Notes: generated by a model not told the origin, from the letters alone. A DNA stretch of 64,000 bases from DAHUYF01 sp963838385 (GCA_963838385.1 CAWIRE010000001.1:744001-808000); one strand, 5' to 3'; numbered from the stretch's first letter, positions 25,941-35,927 are shown. Made by a program: numbers and translations.

Positions 25941-27414
25941 GCTCATGGACGGCGCACAAGGCCCCCTCACCCTCTCGCCTCCCGGCGATCCCGACATTCG
26001 CGGCCTCACCGCCGATTCGCGCACCGTCAAGCCCGGCTTCCTCTTCGCCGCCCTGCCCGGCGCCAAGCTCGACGGGCGGCAGTTCGTCGCCGAGGCGGTG
26101 GCGCGCGGCGCGGTGGCGGTGCTGACCGACGATCCCGGCGCGTTCGCCGATCTCACCCGGCGCCAGCCGCCGGTCCACGTCATCTTCGACCCCAATCCGC
26201 GCCGGCGCCTGGCGCGCATGGCGGCGCGCTTCTACGCGCCGCAGCCGGACACGCTGGTGGCCGTCACCGGCACCAACGGCAAGACCTCGGTCACGGTCTT
26301 CGTGCGGCAGATCTGGCGCCAGCTCGGCCACCGCGCGGCGAGCCTCGGCACCATCGGCATCGTCGGGCCGGACTTCGAGCATCCCGGCGCGCTCACCACG
26401 CCCGACCCGGTGTCGCTGCACCGCGAGCTCAACCTGCTGGCGCGCGGCGGCATCGACCATGTAGCGCTCGAAGCCTCCAGCCATGGCCTCGACCAGTACC
26501 GTCTCGATGGGCTCGAGCTGTCGGCCGCGGCCTTCACCAACCTCACCCGCGACCATCTCGACTACCACCGCGACATGGAAGCCTATTTCATGGCCAAGGC
26601 GCGGCTCTTCACCGAGCTGCTGCCGCCCGACGGCACCGCGGTGCTCAACGCCGACAGCGCCGAGGCGATGCGGCTCGGCCAGCTCTGCCGCCAGCGCGGC
26701 CAGACCGTGCTCACCTTTGGCGCCGCGTCCGGCGCCGATCTGCGTCTCGCCGCCGCGCGGCCGCTGGCATCCGGCCAGGAGGTCGAGCTGCAGGTGTTCG
26801 GCGAGCAGCGCCGCCTGATGCTGCCGCTGATGGGGGCCTTCCAGGCGAGCAACGCGCTGGCGGCGCTGGGCCTCGCCATCGCCACCGGCGCGCCGGTCGA
26901 GCGCGCGCTCGATGCCCTGCCGCTGCTCGAGGGCGTGCCGGGCCGGCTGCAGCACGTGGCAAGCCATCCCAATGGCGCGCCGTTGATCGTCGATTATGCG
27001 CATACGCCCGATGCGCTGGAGACCGTGCTCCACGCGTTGCGCGCCCATTGCCGCGGCCGGCTCGTCGCGGTCTTCGGTTGCGGCGGCGACCGCGACCCGG
27101 GCAAGCGGCCGCAGATGGGCGAGATCGCCGAGCGCCTCGCCGATCGCGTCATCGTCACCGACGACAATCCGCGCGGCGAGGACCCGGCGGCGATCCGCCG
27201 CGCCATCCTCGCCCGCTGCCCCAAGGCCGAGGAGGTCGGCGACCGCGCCGAGGCCATCCGCCGCGGCCTGGCGATGCTGCAGCCGGGCGATGTGCTGCTG
27301 ATCGCCGGAAAAGGCCACGAGCGCGGCCAGATCGTCGCCGGCGTGACCCACCCCTTCGAGGACGCCACGGTCGCGCGCCAGGCCGTCGCCGAGCTCGGAG
27401 GAACGCGCGCATGA
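25927..27414 (+). CDS. murE: UDP-MurNAc-tripeptide ligase MurE (meso-DAP adding)
   Basis: A 495-residue Mur ligase that adds the third amino acid to UDP-MurNAc-L-Ala-D-Glu. The ATP loop is VAVTGTNGKTSVTVF, and other landmarks are TTPDPVSLHREL, ALEASSHGLDQYRLDG and IVDYAHTPDALE. The specificity motif at residues 413-416 is DNPR, which marks meso-diaminopimelate enzymes rather than lysine enzymes, so the organism's peptidoglycan should be the DAP type. The start is a TTG at 25927 inside the ftsI 3' end (14-bp overlap). The stop overlaps murF. Confidence 0.97.
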   Translation: MRLTELMDGAQGPLTLSPPGDPDIRGLTADSRTVKPGFLFAALPGAKLDGRQFVAEAVARGAVAVLTDDPGAFADLTRRQPPVHVIFDPNPRRRLARMAARFYAPQPDTLVAVTGTNGKTSVTVFVRQIWRQLGHRAASLGTIGIVGPDFEHPGALTTPDPVSLHRELNLLARGGIDHVALEASSHGLDQYRLDGLELSAAAFTNLTRDHLDYHRDMEAYFMAKARLFTELLPPDGTAVLNADSAEAMRLGQLCRQRGQTVLTFGAASGADLRLAAARPLASGQEVELQVFGEQRRLMLPLMGAFQASNALAALGLAIATGAPVERALDALPLLEGVPGRLQHVASHPNGAPLIVDYAHTPDALETVLHALRAHCRGRLVAVFGCGGDRDPGKRPQMGEIAERLADRVIVTDDNPRGEDPAAIRRAILARCPKAEEVGDRAEAIRRGLAMLQPGDVLLIAGKGHERGQIVAGVTHPFEDATVARQAVAELGGTRA

Positions 27415-28826
27415 GCCCGCTCTGGTCCGCCGCCGAGGCCGAAGCCGCGACCGGCGGCCGGGCGACGCGCGACTGGACCGTCTCGGGCGTGTCGATCGAC
27501 AGCCGCACCGTCGCCGCCGGCGATCTCTTCATCGCGCTTGCCGGGCCCAATTTCGACGGCCACGACTACGTCGCCGATGCGCTGGCCAAGGGTGCCGCGG
27601 CGGCGATGGTGGCGCGCCTGCCGCCGGGCGTGGCGCAGAGCGCGCCGCTGCTGATCGTCGGCGATACCATGGCCGCGCTCGAGGAGCTCGGCCGCGCCTC
27701 GCGGCGGCGCAGCGCCGCCCAGATCATCGGCGTCACCGGCAGCGTCGGCAAGACCGGCACCAAGGAGGCGCTGAAGCGCGCGCTCGAGCGCCAGGGCGCC
27801 TGCTTCGCCTCGGCCGGCAGCCTCAACAACCAATGGGGCGTGCCGCTCTCGCTCTCGCGCATGCCGCGCGAGACGCTCTGGGGCGTGTTCGAGCTGGGCA
27901 TGAACCATGCCGGCGAGATCGATGCGCTGTCGCGGCTGGTGCGCCCGCATGTGGCGGTCATCACCACCATCGAGCCGGCGCATCTCGGCCACTTCCCCTC
28001 GGTCGAGGCGATCGCCGACGCCAAGGCCGAGATCTTCGCCGGCATGGAGCATGGCGGCGCCGCCGTGCTCAACCGCGACAACCCGCATTTCGCCCGCCTC
28101 GCCGCCGCCGCGCGCGCGCACGGCATCACCCGCATCCTGGCCTTCGGAACCCATCCCGAGGCGACGGTCCGGCTGATCGACTGCCAGCTCTACGCCACCG
28201 CCAGCGCGGTGACCGCGTCGGTGGTGGGCGAGATCGTCGATTACTGCATCGCCATCCCCGGCCAGCACTGGGTGATGAACAGCCTCGCCGTGCTCGCCGC
28301 GGTGAAAGCGGCACGCGGCGATGTCGGCGCCGCCGCCGCGGCGATGTCCTCGCTGCAGCCGCTCGAGGGCCGCGGCCGCCGCCACAAGATCGCGGTCGCG
28401 GACGGCACCGCCGAGCTGATCGACGAGACCTACAATGCGAGCCCCGCCTCGATGCGCGCCGCCATCGCGGTGCTGGGCTCGATGATCCCCGGCACGGGCG
28501 CGCGCCGCATCGCCGTGCTCGGTGACATGCTGGAGCTCGGCGACGAATCCTCGCGGCTGCATGCCGAGCTGGCCCGGCCGCTGGCCGAGGCGGGCATCGC
28601 GCCGGTCTTCACCGTCGGGACCCAGATGCGCGCGCTTTACGACGCGCTGCCCAAGCGGATGCGCGGCGGGCATGCCGCGAGCGCGGCCGAGATGGCCGAG
28701 ATCGTCGCCCGCCGGCTGCGTCCCGGCGATGTCGTCACCGTCAAAGGCTCCCACGGCAGCCGCATGGCCGAGGTGGTGAAGCGCCTGCTCGCCGGCCAGA
28801 GCGCGCCCGCCCCGATCAAAGGCTAG
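27411..28826 (+). CDS. murF: UDP-MurNAc-tripeptide-D-Ala-D-Ala ligase MurF
   Basis: A 471-residue Mur ligase that attaches D-Ala-D-Ala to the UDP-MurNAc tripeptide. Visible landmarks are SIDSRTVAAGDLFIAL, the ATP loop GVTGSVGKTGTKEAL, the SLNNQWGVPLSLSRM segment, FELGMNHAGEID, and the C-terminal VLGDMLELG and VKGSHGSRM. The ATG at 27411 overlaps the murE stop. A 6-bp gap separates it from mraY. Confidence 0.97.
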   Translation: MSPLWSAAEAEAATGGRATRDWTVSGVSIDSRTVAAGDLFIALAGPNFDGHDYVADALAKGAAAAMVARLPPGVAQSAPLLIVGDTMAALEELGRASRRRSAAQIIGVTGSVGKTGTKEALKRALERQGACFASAGSLNNQWGVPLSLSRMPRETLWGVFELGMNHAGEIDALSRLVRPHVAVITTIEPAHLGHFPSVEAIADAKAEIFAGMEHGGAAVLNRDNPHFARLAAAARAHGITRILAFGTHPEATVRLIDCQLYATASAVTASVVGEIVDYCIAIPGQHWVMNSLAVLAAVKAARGDVGAAAAAMSSLQPLEGRGRRHKIAVADGTAELIDETYNASPASMRAAIAVLGSMIPGTGARRIAVLGDMLELGDESSRLHAELARPLAEAGIAPVFTVGTQMRALYDALPKRMRGGHAASAAEMAEIVARRLRPGDVVTVKGSHGSRMAEVVKRLLAGQSAPAPIKG

Positions 28827-28832
28827 AACCTT

Positions 28833-29927
28833 ATGCTCTATCACCTGCTCTTTCCCCTCGCCGATCAGTTCGGCGCCTTCAATCTCTTCCGCTACCAGAC
28901 CTTCCGGTCCGGCGGCGCGATGGTGACGGGGCTGTTCATCAGCTTCGCCATGGGGCCGCGGGTCATCGCCTGGCTGCGCTCGAAGCAGGCCGAAGGACAG
29001 CCGATCCGTCTCGACGGGCCCGAAAGCCATCTGGTGCGCAAGAAGGGCACGCCCACCATGGGCGGGTTCCTGATCCTGCTCGGCCTCATCGTCTCGACCC
29101 TGCTCTGGGGCGATCTCGCCAACGGCTATGTCTGGGTGACGCTGTTCGTCACCCTGGGCTTCGGCGCGATCGGCTTCTTCGACGACTACAAGAAGCTGAC
29201 CCGCCGCTCGTCGCGCGGCCTCTCCAGCCGCGGCAAGCTGCTGGCGCAGATCGTGATCAGCGCCATCGCTGCCGTGGCGATCGTGCTGCTGACGCACGAC
29301 CCGTCGATCCGCACCGCGCTCGCCGTGCCGTTCTTCAAGAACGTGCTGATCGAGCTCGGCTGGGTCTTCTTCATCCCGCTGGCGGTCTTCGTCATCACCG
29401 GCGCCTCCAACGCCGTGAACCTCACCGACGGGCTCGACGGGCTCGCCATCGTGCCGGCGATGATCGCCGCCGGCTGCTTCGCGCTCATCGCCTATCTCTC
29501 GGGCAATCTGATCTTCGCCAACTACCTGCAGATCCACCACGTCCCCGGCGCCGGCGAGCTCGCCGTGTTCTGCGCTGCGCTGATCGGATCGGGGCTGGGC
29601 TTCCTCTGGTACAACGCGCCGCCCGCCATGGTCTTCATGGGCGATACCGGCTCGCTGTCGATCGGCGGCGCCATCGGCGTCATCAGCGTCATCACCAAGC
29701 ACGAACTGGTCCTCGCCATCATCGGCGGGCTCTTCGTACTCGAGACGGTCTCGGTGATCGTCCAGGTGGCGAGCTTCAAGCTCACCGGCAAGCGCGTGTT
29801 CCGCATGGCGCCGCTCCATCATCACTTCGAGAAGAAGGGCTGGCAGGAGCCGACCATCGTCATCCGCTTCTGGATCATCGCCTCGGTGCTGGCGCTGGCC
29901 GGTCTCTCGACCCTGAAACTGCGGTAG
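28833..29927 (+). CDS. mraY: Phospho-MurNAc-pentapeptide transferase MraY
   Basis: A 364-residue integral membrane enzyme with about ten transmembrane helices. It makes lipid I from UDP-MurNAc-pentapeptide and undecaprenyl phosphate. Conserved segments include KKGTPTMGGFLILLG, FGAIGFFDDYKKLTRR (catalytic Asp pair), VNLTDGLDGLAI, FLWYNAPPAMVFMGDTGSL, and the HHH segment MAPLHHHFEKKGWQE. Typical family length (about 360). Confidence 0.98.
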   Translation: MLYHLLFPLADQFGAFNLFRYQTFRSGGAMVTGLFISFAMGPRVIAWLRSKQAEGQPIRLDGPESHLVRKKGTPTMGGFLILLGLIVSTLLWGDLANGYVWVTLFVTLGFGAIGFFDDYKKLTRRSSRGLSSRGKLLAQIVISAIAAVAIVLLTHDPSIRTALAVPFFKNVLIELGWVFFIPLAVFVITGASNAVNLTDGLDGLAIVPAMIAAGCFALIAYLSGNLIFANYLQIHHVPGAGELAVFCAALIGSGLGFLWYNAPPAMVFMGDTGSLSIGGAIGVISVITKHELVLAIIGGLFVLETVSVIVQVASFKLTGKRVFRMAPLHHHFEKKGWQEPTIVIRFWIIASVLALAGLSTLKLR

Positions 29928-29940
29928 TAGGCTCCTGGGC

Positions 29941-31326
29941 ATGATCGAGGTGACGGCATTCCGGGGCGAAGAGGTGGCGGTGTTGGGGCTGGCGCGCTCC
30001 GGCCTCGTCGCCGCCGAGGCGCTGCAGCACGGCGGCGCCCGCGTCCTCGCCTGGGATGACGCGGCGCCGCGGCGCGAGCAGGCGGCCGCCGCCGGCGTGC
30101 CGATCGTCGATCTCGCCCGGCGCGAGCTTGCCGGCCTGCGCGCGCTGGTGCTCTCGCCGGGCATCCCGCACACCCATCCGGAGCCGCATCCCGTCGCCGC
30201 CCGCGCCCGCGCCGCCGGCGCGCGCATCATCGGCGACATCGAGCTCCTCGCCCTCTCCTGCCGCGCGGCGCGCTATGTCGGCATCACCGGCACCAACGGC
30301 AAATCGACCACCACCGCGCTGATCGGGCACATCCTGCAGCAGGCCGGACGCGTCGTCGCGGTGGGCGGCAACATCGGCACGCCGGCGCTGGCGCTGGCAT
30401 CGCTCGGCGCCGAGGGCGTCTATGTGCTGGAGATGAGCTCCTACCAGCTCGAGCTCACCGAGAGCCTGGTCTGCGACGTGGCGGTGCTGCTCAACCTCAC
30501 CCCCGACCACATCGACCGCCACGGCAGCATGGCGGGATATGTCGCGGCCAAGCGGCGCATCTTCCGCGGCCAGCGCCGGCCGCAGGCGGCGGTGATCGGC
30601 ATCGACGATCCGCCGAGCCGCGCCATCCTGCGCGAGCTCGCCGCCGCCGGCGCGCAGACCGTGATCCCGATCTCGGCCGAGACCGGCGCGCCGGGCGGCG
30701 TCTTCGTCCGGGACGGCGTGCTCATCGACGACATGGCCGGCGCCGCGGCGCGGGTGCTCGACCTTGCCGAGATCGCCCACCTGCCCGGCCGGCACAATTG
30801 GCAGAACGCCGCCGCCGCCTACGCCGCCGCCCGCTGCCTCGACCTGGCGCCGGCGGCAATCGCCGCCGCGATCGCCTCCTTTCCCGGCCTCGCCCACCGC
30901 CAGGAGCTCATCGCCACCATCGACGGCGTGCGCTACGTCAACGACAGCAAGGCGACCAATGCCGACGCCGCCGCCAAGGCGCTGGCCTGCTACGACGACA
31001 TCTACTGGATCGCGGGCGGCGTGCCCAAGGAAGGCGGCATCGCCTCGCTCGCGCCGTTCTTCCCGCGGCTGCGCGGCGCCTTTCTCATCGGCCAGGCGAG
31101 CGACGCCTTCGCGGCGACGCTGGAAGGCCGGGCGCCCTGTCGCCGCTGCGGCGATCTCGCCCAGGCGCTGGCGGCGGCGCGCGCGGCGGCGCTGGAAGAG
31201 CGCCGCCCGCGCGCGGTGGTGCTGCTGTCGCCGGCCTGCGCCTCCTTCGACCAGTTCGCCAATTTCGAAGAGCGCGGCGAGGCCTTCCGCCGCCTGGTGC
31301 AATCCTTGCCGGGGGCGCGCCAATGA
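29941..31326 (+). CDS. murD: UDP-MurNAc-L-alanine:D-glutamate ligase MurD
   Basis: A 461-residue Mur ligase adding D-Glu to UDP-MurNAc-L-Ala. It has an N-terminal Rossmann start (VAVLGLARSGLVAAEAL), LVLSPGIPHTHPEPHPV, the ATP loop GITGTNGKSTTTALIG, SSYQLELTESL, NLTPDHIDRHGSMAGY, VNDSKATNADAAAKAL and LLSPACASFDQFANFEERGE, all typical of MurD. The ATG is at 29941, 13 bp after mraY; its stop overlaps ftsW. Confidence 0.97.
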   Translation: MIEVTAFRGEEVAVLGLARSGLVAAEALQHGGARVLAWDDAAPRREQAAAAGVPIVDLARRELAGLRALVLSPGIPHTHPEPHPVAARARAAGARIIGDIELLALSCRAARYVGITGTNGKSTTTALIGHILQQAGRVVAVGGNIGTPALALASLGAEGVYVLEMSSYQLELTESLVCDVAVLLNLTPDHIDRHGSMAGYVAAKRRIFRGQRRPQAAVIGIDDPPSRAILRELAAAGAQTVIPISAETGAPGGVFVRDGVLIDDMAGAAARVLDLAEIAHLPGRHNWQNAAAAYAAARCLDLAPAAIAAAIASFPGLAHRQELIATIDGVRYVNDSKATNADAAAKALACYDDIYWIAGGVPKEGGIASLAPFFPRLRGAFLIGQASDAFAATLEGRAPCRRCGDLAQALAAARAAALEERRPRAVVLLSPACASFDQFANFEERGEAFRRLVQSLPGARQ

Positions 31327-32459
31327 GCTTCGCCCGCACCGATCAGAGCCTGGTGGCGCAGTGGTGGTGGACGGTCGATCGCTGGACGCTGCTGGCGCTG
31401 GCGGCGCTCATCGGCTTCGGCTCGCTGCTGGTCATGGCGGCGAGCCCGGCGGTGGCCGAGCGCATCCATGCCGGCGGTCTCGCGCATCCCGACGGGCTGT
31501 TCTTCGTCAAGCGCTACTTCGCGGTGCTGCCGCTGGCGCTCGCCACCCTCTTCGCCACCTCGCTGCAGAGCCCGCGCATGGTGCGGCGCATCGCGCTGGT
31601 GGGCTTCGTCATCTCGCTGATCCTGCTGGCCTACACCTTCATCGGCGGGGTCGAGATCAAGGGCGCGCGGCGCTGGATCAGCCTGCCGGGCCTGTCGCTG
31701 CAGCCCTCGGAATTCGTCAAGCCGACCTTCGCCGTGGTCTCCGCCTGGCTGTTCTCGCAGTATCGCCTGCGCGAGGATTTCCCCGGCCATTGGATCGCCA
31801 TCGCGCTCTACGTGCTGGTGGTGGGGCTGCTGATCAAGCAGCCCGATCTCGGCATGACGGTGCTGGTCTCGGTGGTTTGGTTCACCCAGTTCTTCCTCGC
31901 CGGCATGCGGCTCTACTGGGTCGCGGTCGGGATGGCCTCGGGCATGGCCGGCCTCGTCGGCGCCTATCTCACCCTGCCGCATGTGACGAGCCGGGTCGAC
32001 CGCTTCTTCGATCCCGGCAGCGGCGACAGCTACCAGGTCGACCGCTCGATGGACGCCTTCATGAACGGCGGCCTCTGGGGCCGCGGGCCGGGCGAAGGCA
32101 CGGTCAAGGAATCGCTGCCGGACGCGCATGCCGATTTCGTCTTCGCCGTCGCCGGCGAGGAGCTCGGCCTCATCGTCTGCCTGGTCATCGTGGCGATCTT
32201 CGCCTTCATCGTGCTGCGGGGATTCTCGCGGCTGCTGCAGGAGACCAATCTCTTCGTCGTGCTCGCGGCCACCGGCCTCTTCGTGCAGTTCGGGCTGCAG
32301 GCGATCATCAACATGGCTTCCGCCCTGCACCTCATGCCGACCAAGGGCATGACGCTGCCCTTCATCTCCTATGGCGGCTCGTCGCTGCTGTCGCTCGGGC
32401 TGGCCATGGGCATGGCGCTGGCGCTGACGCGGCGGCGCTTCGGCGGGGTCGAGGCATGA
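31323..32459 (+). CDS. ftsW: Septal peptidoglycan polymerase FtsW
   Basis: A 378-residue SEDS-family membrane protein with about ten transmembrane helices, which polymerises septal glycan strands from lipid II together with FtsI. Conserved segments are KGARRWISLPGLSLQPSEF, LLIKQPDLGMTVLV (with the catalytic Asp region), DAHADFVFAVAGEELGL and the near C-terminal THE-equivalent LPFISYGGSSLLSLGLAMG. The ATG overlaps the murD stop (ATGA); the stop overlaps murG. Confidence 0.97.
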   Translation: MSFARTDQSLVAQWWWTVDRWTLLALAALIGFGSLLVMAASPAVAERIHAGGLAHPDGLFFVKRYFAVLPLALATLFATSLQSPRMVRRIALVGFVISLILLAYTFIGGVEIKGARRWISLPGLSLQPSEFVKPTFAVVSAWLFSQYRLREDFPGHWIAIALYVLVVGLLIKQPDLGMTVLVSVVWFTQFFLAGMRLYWVAVGMASGMAGLVGAYLTLPHVTSRVDRFFDPGSGDSYQVDRSMDAFMNGGLWGRGPGEGTVKESLPDAHADFVFAVAGEELGLIVCLVIVAIFAFIVLRGFSRLLQETNLFVVLAATGLFVQFGLQAIINMASALHLMPTKGMTLPFISYGGSSLLSLGLAMGMALALTRRRFGGVEA

Positions 32460-33577
32460 GCGCGCTCGTGGCTCTCGCCGCCGGCGGCACCGGCGGCCAC
32501 ATGTTCCCGGCCGAGGCGCTGGCGCGCGAGCTGCTGGGCCGCGGCTTCCGCGTGGCGCTGGTCACCGACCGGCGCGGCCAGGCCTTCGGCGACAAGCTGC
32601 CCGGCGTGGCGCTCCACCGCATCCGCGCCGGCCGCTTCGGCGCCGGGCTGGTGGGCAAGGTGGTCGGGCTGACCGGGCTGGCGCTGGGCACGATCGAGGC
32701 CGGCAGGCTGCTGCGCCGGCTCTCGCCGGCCGCGGCGGTGGGCTTCGGCGGCTATCCCTCGGTGCCGACCATGCTGGCGGCGGCGCGGCTCGGGCTGCCG
32801 ACGCTGATCCACGAGCAGAACGCGATCCTCGGCCGCGCCAACCGGCTGCTGGCGCCGCGCGCGCGAATGATCGCCGCCGCCTTCGCCGAGACGACGGGCC
32901 TGCGCGAGGCCGACCGCGCCCGGATGGTGGTCACCGGCAATCCCGTGCGGCCCGCCATCGCCCAGCTGCGCGGCACCCCCTACCGCCCGCCCGAGGCCGG
33001 AGGACCGTTCGAGATCCTGGTGATCGGCGGCAGCCAGGGCGCGCATGTGCTGAGCGAGGTGATCCCCGCCGCCTTCGCCGCGCTGCCCGAGGCACTCCGC
33101 CGGCGGCTGCGCGTGACGCAGCAGGCGCGCGCCGAGGATCTCGACGCGGTGCGCCAAGCCCACCGGGCGAGCGGCGTCGCGGCCGAGCTTGCCCCCTTCT
33201 TCGCCGACGTGCCGGAACGGCTGGCGCGCGCCCATCTCGTGATCTCGCGCGCCGGCGCCTCGACCATCGCCGAGCTCGCCATGATCGGCCGGCCGGCGAT
33301 CCTCGTGCCCTATCTCCACGCCGCCGACGACCATCAGACCGCCAATGCCCGCGCGCTGGAGAAGGCGGGCGGCGCCTGGGTCATGCCGCAGGCGAGCTTC
33401 ACCGCGGCGGCGCTCGCCGAGATGCTCACGGCGTTGATGGCGGCGCCCGAGCGGCTCGCCCGCGCCGCAGCCGCGGCGGCCGCGCAAGGCCGCCCGGACG
33501 CGGCGCGCGCGCTCGCCGATCTCGTCGCCGCCTGCGCCGGCAACGGCCACCCGGTGCCGCGGGAGCACGCCGCATGA
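32456..33577 (+). CDS. murG: Lipid II synthase MurG (GlcNAc transferase)
   Basis: A 373-residue GT28 glycosyltransferase that adds GlcNAc to lipid I at the inner leaflet. It contains the first G-loop LAAGGTGGHMFPAEALA, VGFGGYPSVPTMLAA, LIHEQNAILGRANRLLA, VTGNPVRPAI, the nucleotide loop VIGGSQGAHVLSEVIP and the sugar-nucleotide region SRAGASTIAELAMIGRP with DHQTANA. Both ends overlap neighbours by 4 bp. Confidence 0.98.
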   Translation: MSALVALAAGGTGGHMFPAEALARELLGRGFRVALVTDRRGQAFGDKLPGVALHRIRAGRFGAGLVGKVVGLTGLALGTIEAGRLLRRLSPAAAVGFGGYPSVPTMLAAARLGLPTLIHEQNAILGRANRLLAPRARMIAAAFAETTGLREADRARMVVTGNPVRPAIAQLRGTPYRPPEAGGPFEILVIGGSQGAHVLSEVIPAAFAALPEALRRRLRVTQQARAEDLDAVRQAHRASGVAAELAPFFADVPERLARAHLVISRAGASTIAELAMIGRPAILVPYLHAADDHQTANARALEKAGGAWVMPQASFTAAALAEMLTALMAAPERLARAAAAAAAQGRPDAARALADLVAACAGNGHPVPREHAA

Positions 33578-34998
33578 GGGCGCTCCCGCTCGACATCGGC
33601 ATGATCCATTTCGTCGGGATCGGCGGCATCGGCATGAGCGGCATCGCCGAGATCCTGCACAATCTGGGTTACCAGGTGCAGGGCAGCGACGTCGCCGACG
33701 GCGGCAATGTGCAGCGCCTGCGCAGTCTCGGCATCCCGGTCGAGATCGGCCACCGTGCCGAGAATCTGGGCCACGCCCAGGTGGTGGTGATCTCCTCGGC
33801 GGTCAAGAAGGACAATCCCGAGGTGGTGGCGGCGCGCTCGCGCCTGCTGCCGGTGGTGCGCCGCGCCGAGATGCTGGGCGAGCTGATGCGCCTCAAATGG
33901 GCGATCGCGGTCGCCGGCACGCATGGCAAGACCACCACCACCTCGATGATCGGCGCGCTGCTCGACGCGGCGCAGCTCGACCCCACGGTGATCAACGGCG
34001 GCATCATCAACGCCTACGGCACCAACGCCCGGCTCGGCGCGGGCGAGTGGATGGTGGTCGAGGCCGACGAGAGCGACGGCACCTTCGTCAGGCTGCCGGC
34101 GACCATCGCGGTGGTCACCAACATCGATCCCGAGCATCTCGATTTCTACGGCACCTTCGAGGCGGTGCAGCAGGCCTTCGAGAGCTTCGTCGGCAACATC
34201 CCGTTCTACGGCTTCGCCGTGCTCTGCATCGACCATCCGGTGGTGCAGGGCATGATCCCCAAGCTCTCCGAGCGCCGCATCGTCACCTACGGCATGAGCC
34301 CGCAGGCCGACATCCGCGCCGTCAACATCGATATCGGCCCCGCCGGCGCGCGCTACGACGTCATCGTCACCGACCGGCTCAACGAGACCAGCCGCACCAT
34401 CGCCGGCATCAAGCTGCCGATGTACGGCCAGCACAACGTGCAGAACTCGCTCGCCGCCATTGCCGTGGCCGAGGAGATGGGGCTCGGCGACAACGTCGTG
34501 CGCACCGCCTTCGCCGGCTTCAAGGGCGTCAAGCGGCGCTTCACCAAGACCGGCGAGTCGCACGGCGTCACCGTGATCGACGATTACGGCCATCACCCGG
34601 TCGAGATCGCCGCGGTGCTGCGTGCGGCGCGCGGCGCCGCCGCGGGCAGCATCATCGCCGTGGTCCAGCCGCACCGCTACAGCCGCCTCAAGGACCTCTT
34701 CGCCGAGTTCTGCACCTGCTTCAACGACGCCGACACCGTGCTGGTCGCCGATGTCTATGCCGCCGGCGAGGCGCCGATCGAAGGCGTCAACCGCGACGCG
34801 CTGGTGGCAGGCCTGCGCGCGCGCGGCCACCGCCATGCCGAAGCGCTCCCCTCCCCCGCCGATCTCGCGCGGCTGGTGCACGCTCTCGCCAAGCCCGGCG
34901 ATTTCGTCGTCTGCCTCGGCGCCGGCTCCATCACCAGCTGGGCGCAGAGCCTGCCGGCGGAGCTCGACGCGCTCTACGCCGCCGGAGGGGCGGCATGA
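33574..34998 (+). CDS. murC: UDP-MurNAc:L-alanine ligase MurC
   Basis: A 474-residue Mur ligase that adds the first residue, L-Ala, to UDP-MurNAc. It has the N-terminal nucleotide loop HFVGIGGIGMSGIAEIL, the ATP loop VAGTHGKTTTTSMIG, VVEADESDGTF, NIDPEHLDFYG, GVKRRFTKTGE, DDYGHHPVEI and QPHRYSRLKDL. All are standard MurC motifs at normal spacing. Confidence 0.98.
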   Translation: MRALPLDIGMIHFVGIGGIGMSGIAEILHNLGYQVQGSDVADGGNVQRLRSLGIPVEIGHRAENLGHAQVVVISSAVKKDNPEVVAARSRLLPVVRRAEMLGELMRLKWAIAVAGTHGKTTTTSMIGALLDAAQLDPTVINGGIINAYGTNARLGAGEWMVVEADESDGTFVRLPATIAVVTNIDPEHLDFYGTFEAVQQAFESFVGNIPFYGFAVLCIDHPVVQGMIPKLSERRIVTYGMSPQADIRAVNIDIGPAGARYDVIVTDRLNETSRTIAGIKLPMYGQHNVQNSLAAIAVAEEMGLGDNVVRTAFAGFKGVKRRFTKTGESHGVTVIDDYGHHPVEIAAVLRAARGAAAGSIIAVVQPHRYSRLKDLFAEFCTCFNDADTVLVADVYAAGEAPIEGVNRDALVAGLRARGHRHAEALPSPADLARLVHALAKPGDFVVCLGAGSITSWAQSLPAELDALYAAGGAA

Positions 34999-35927
34999 TG
35001 GCCGCGCGGCAAACCAGCGATCGGCTGATCGAGCGGCTGCCGCCGGTGCGCGGCCGGCTCAGCGAGAACGCGCCGCTCGCTCCCATCACCTGGTTCCGCG
35101 TCGGCGGCGCCGCCGAGGTGATGTTCCGCCCCGCCGATGGCGACGACCTCGCCGCCTTCCTGGCCTCCAAGCCCGCCGACGTGCCGGTGACGGTGATCGG
35201 CGTCGGCTCGAACCTGCTGGTGCGCGACGGCGGCATTCCTGGCGTCGTTGTGCGCCTCGGCCGCGGTTTCGTCGAGATCGCCATCGCCGGCACCGAGATC
35301 GAGGCGGGCGCCGGCGCGCTCGACCTCAACGTCGCGCTCACCTGCCAGCAGGCCGGCATCGCCGGGCTCGAATTCATGAGCGGGATTCCCGGCACGGTGG
35401 GCGGCGCGCTGCGCATGAATGCCGGCGCCTATGGCAGCGAGATCAAGGACGTGCTGCGCGAGGCGGTGGCGCTCGACGGAAAGGGCCGGCGCCATCGGCT
35501 CGACGCGGCGGCGCTCGGCCTCTCCTATCGCCACAGCGAGGCGCCGGAGGACTGGATCTTCATCGCGGCGCGCTTTGCCGGCGAGGCCGGCGACGCCGCG
35601 GCGATCGCCCGGCGCATGGACGAGATCCGGGCGACGCGCGAGGCCTCGCAGCCGATCCGCGCGCGCACCGGCGGCTCGACCTTCGCCAATCCGCCCGGCC
35701 ACAAGGCCTGGGAGCTGATCGACCGCGCCGGCTGCCGGGGCTTGCGCCGCGGCGGCGCCATGGTGTCCGAGAAGCACGCCAATTTCCTCATCAACACCGG
35801 CGATGCCACCGCCGCCGATCTCGAGGCGCTCGGCGAGGAAGTGCGCCGCCGCGTGCGCGAGGCCAGCGGCATCACGCTCGACTGGGAGATCCGCCGCATC
35901 GGCGAGCCCGCAGGAGGCGCGCCGTGA
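34995..35927 (+). CDS. murB: UDP-N-acetylenolpyruvoylglucosamine reductase MurB
   Basis: A 310-residue FAD enzyme that reduces UDP-GlcNAc-enolpyruvate to UDP-MurNAc with NADPH. FAD-binding segments are ITWFRVGGAAEVMFRP, VIGVGSNLLVRDGGI and EFMSGIPGTVGGALRMNAGA. The active-site segments are GLSYRHS, RTGGSTFANPPGHKAWELID and SEKHANFLINTGDATA. This spacing suits the type I/II reductases without the extra long loop. The ATG overlaps the murC stop; the stop overlaps ddl. Confidence 0.97.
   Translation: MMAARQTSDRLIERLPPVRGRLSENAPLAPITWFRVGGAAEVMFRPADGDDLAAFLASKPADVPVTVIGVGSNLLVRDGGIPGVVVRLGRGFVEIAIAGTEIEAGAGALDLNVALTCQQAGIAGLEFMSGIPGTVGGALRMNAGAYGSEIKDVLREAVALDGKGRRHRLDAAALGLSYRHSEAPEDWIFIAARFAGEAGDAAAIARRMDEIRATREASQPIRARTGGSTFANPPGHKAWELIDRAGCRGLRRGGAMVSEKHANFLINTGDATAADLEALGEEVRRRVREASGITLDWEIRRIGEPAGGAP

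Noticed and set aside
27048..28826. An extended N-terminus for MurF (and similar extensions for MurG, Ddl, LigA and FtsW).
   Set aside because: The upstream extensions lie out of frame inside the preceding cluster gene and look like shadow translation. The internal ATG/GTG starts match the family lengths and the ATGA or GTGA overlaps.
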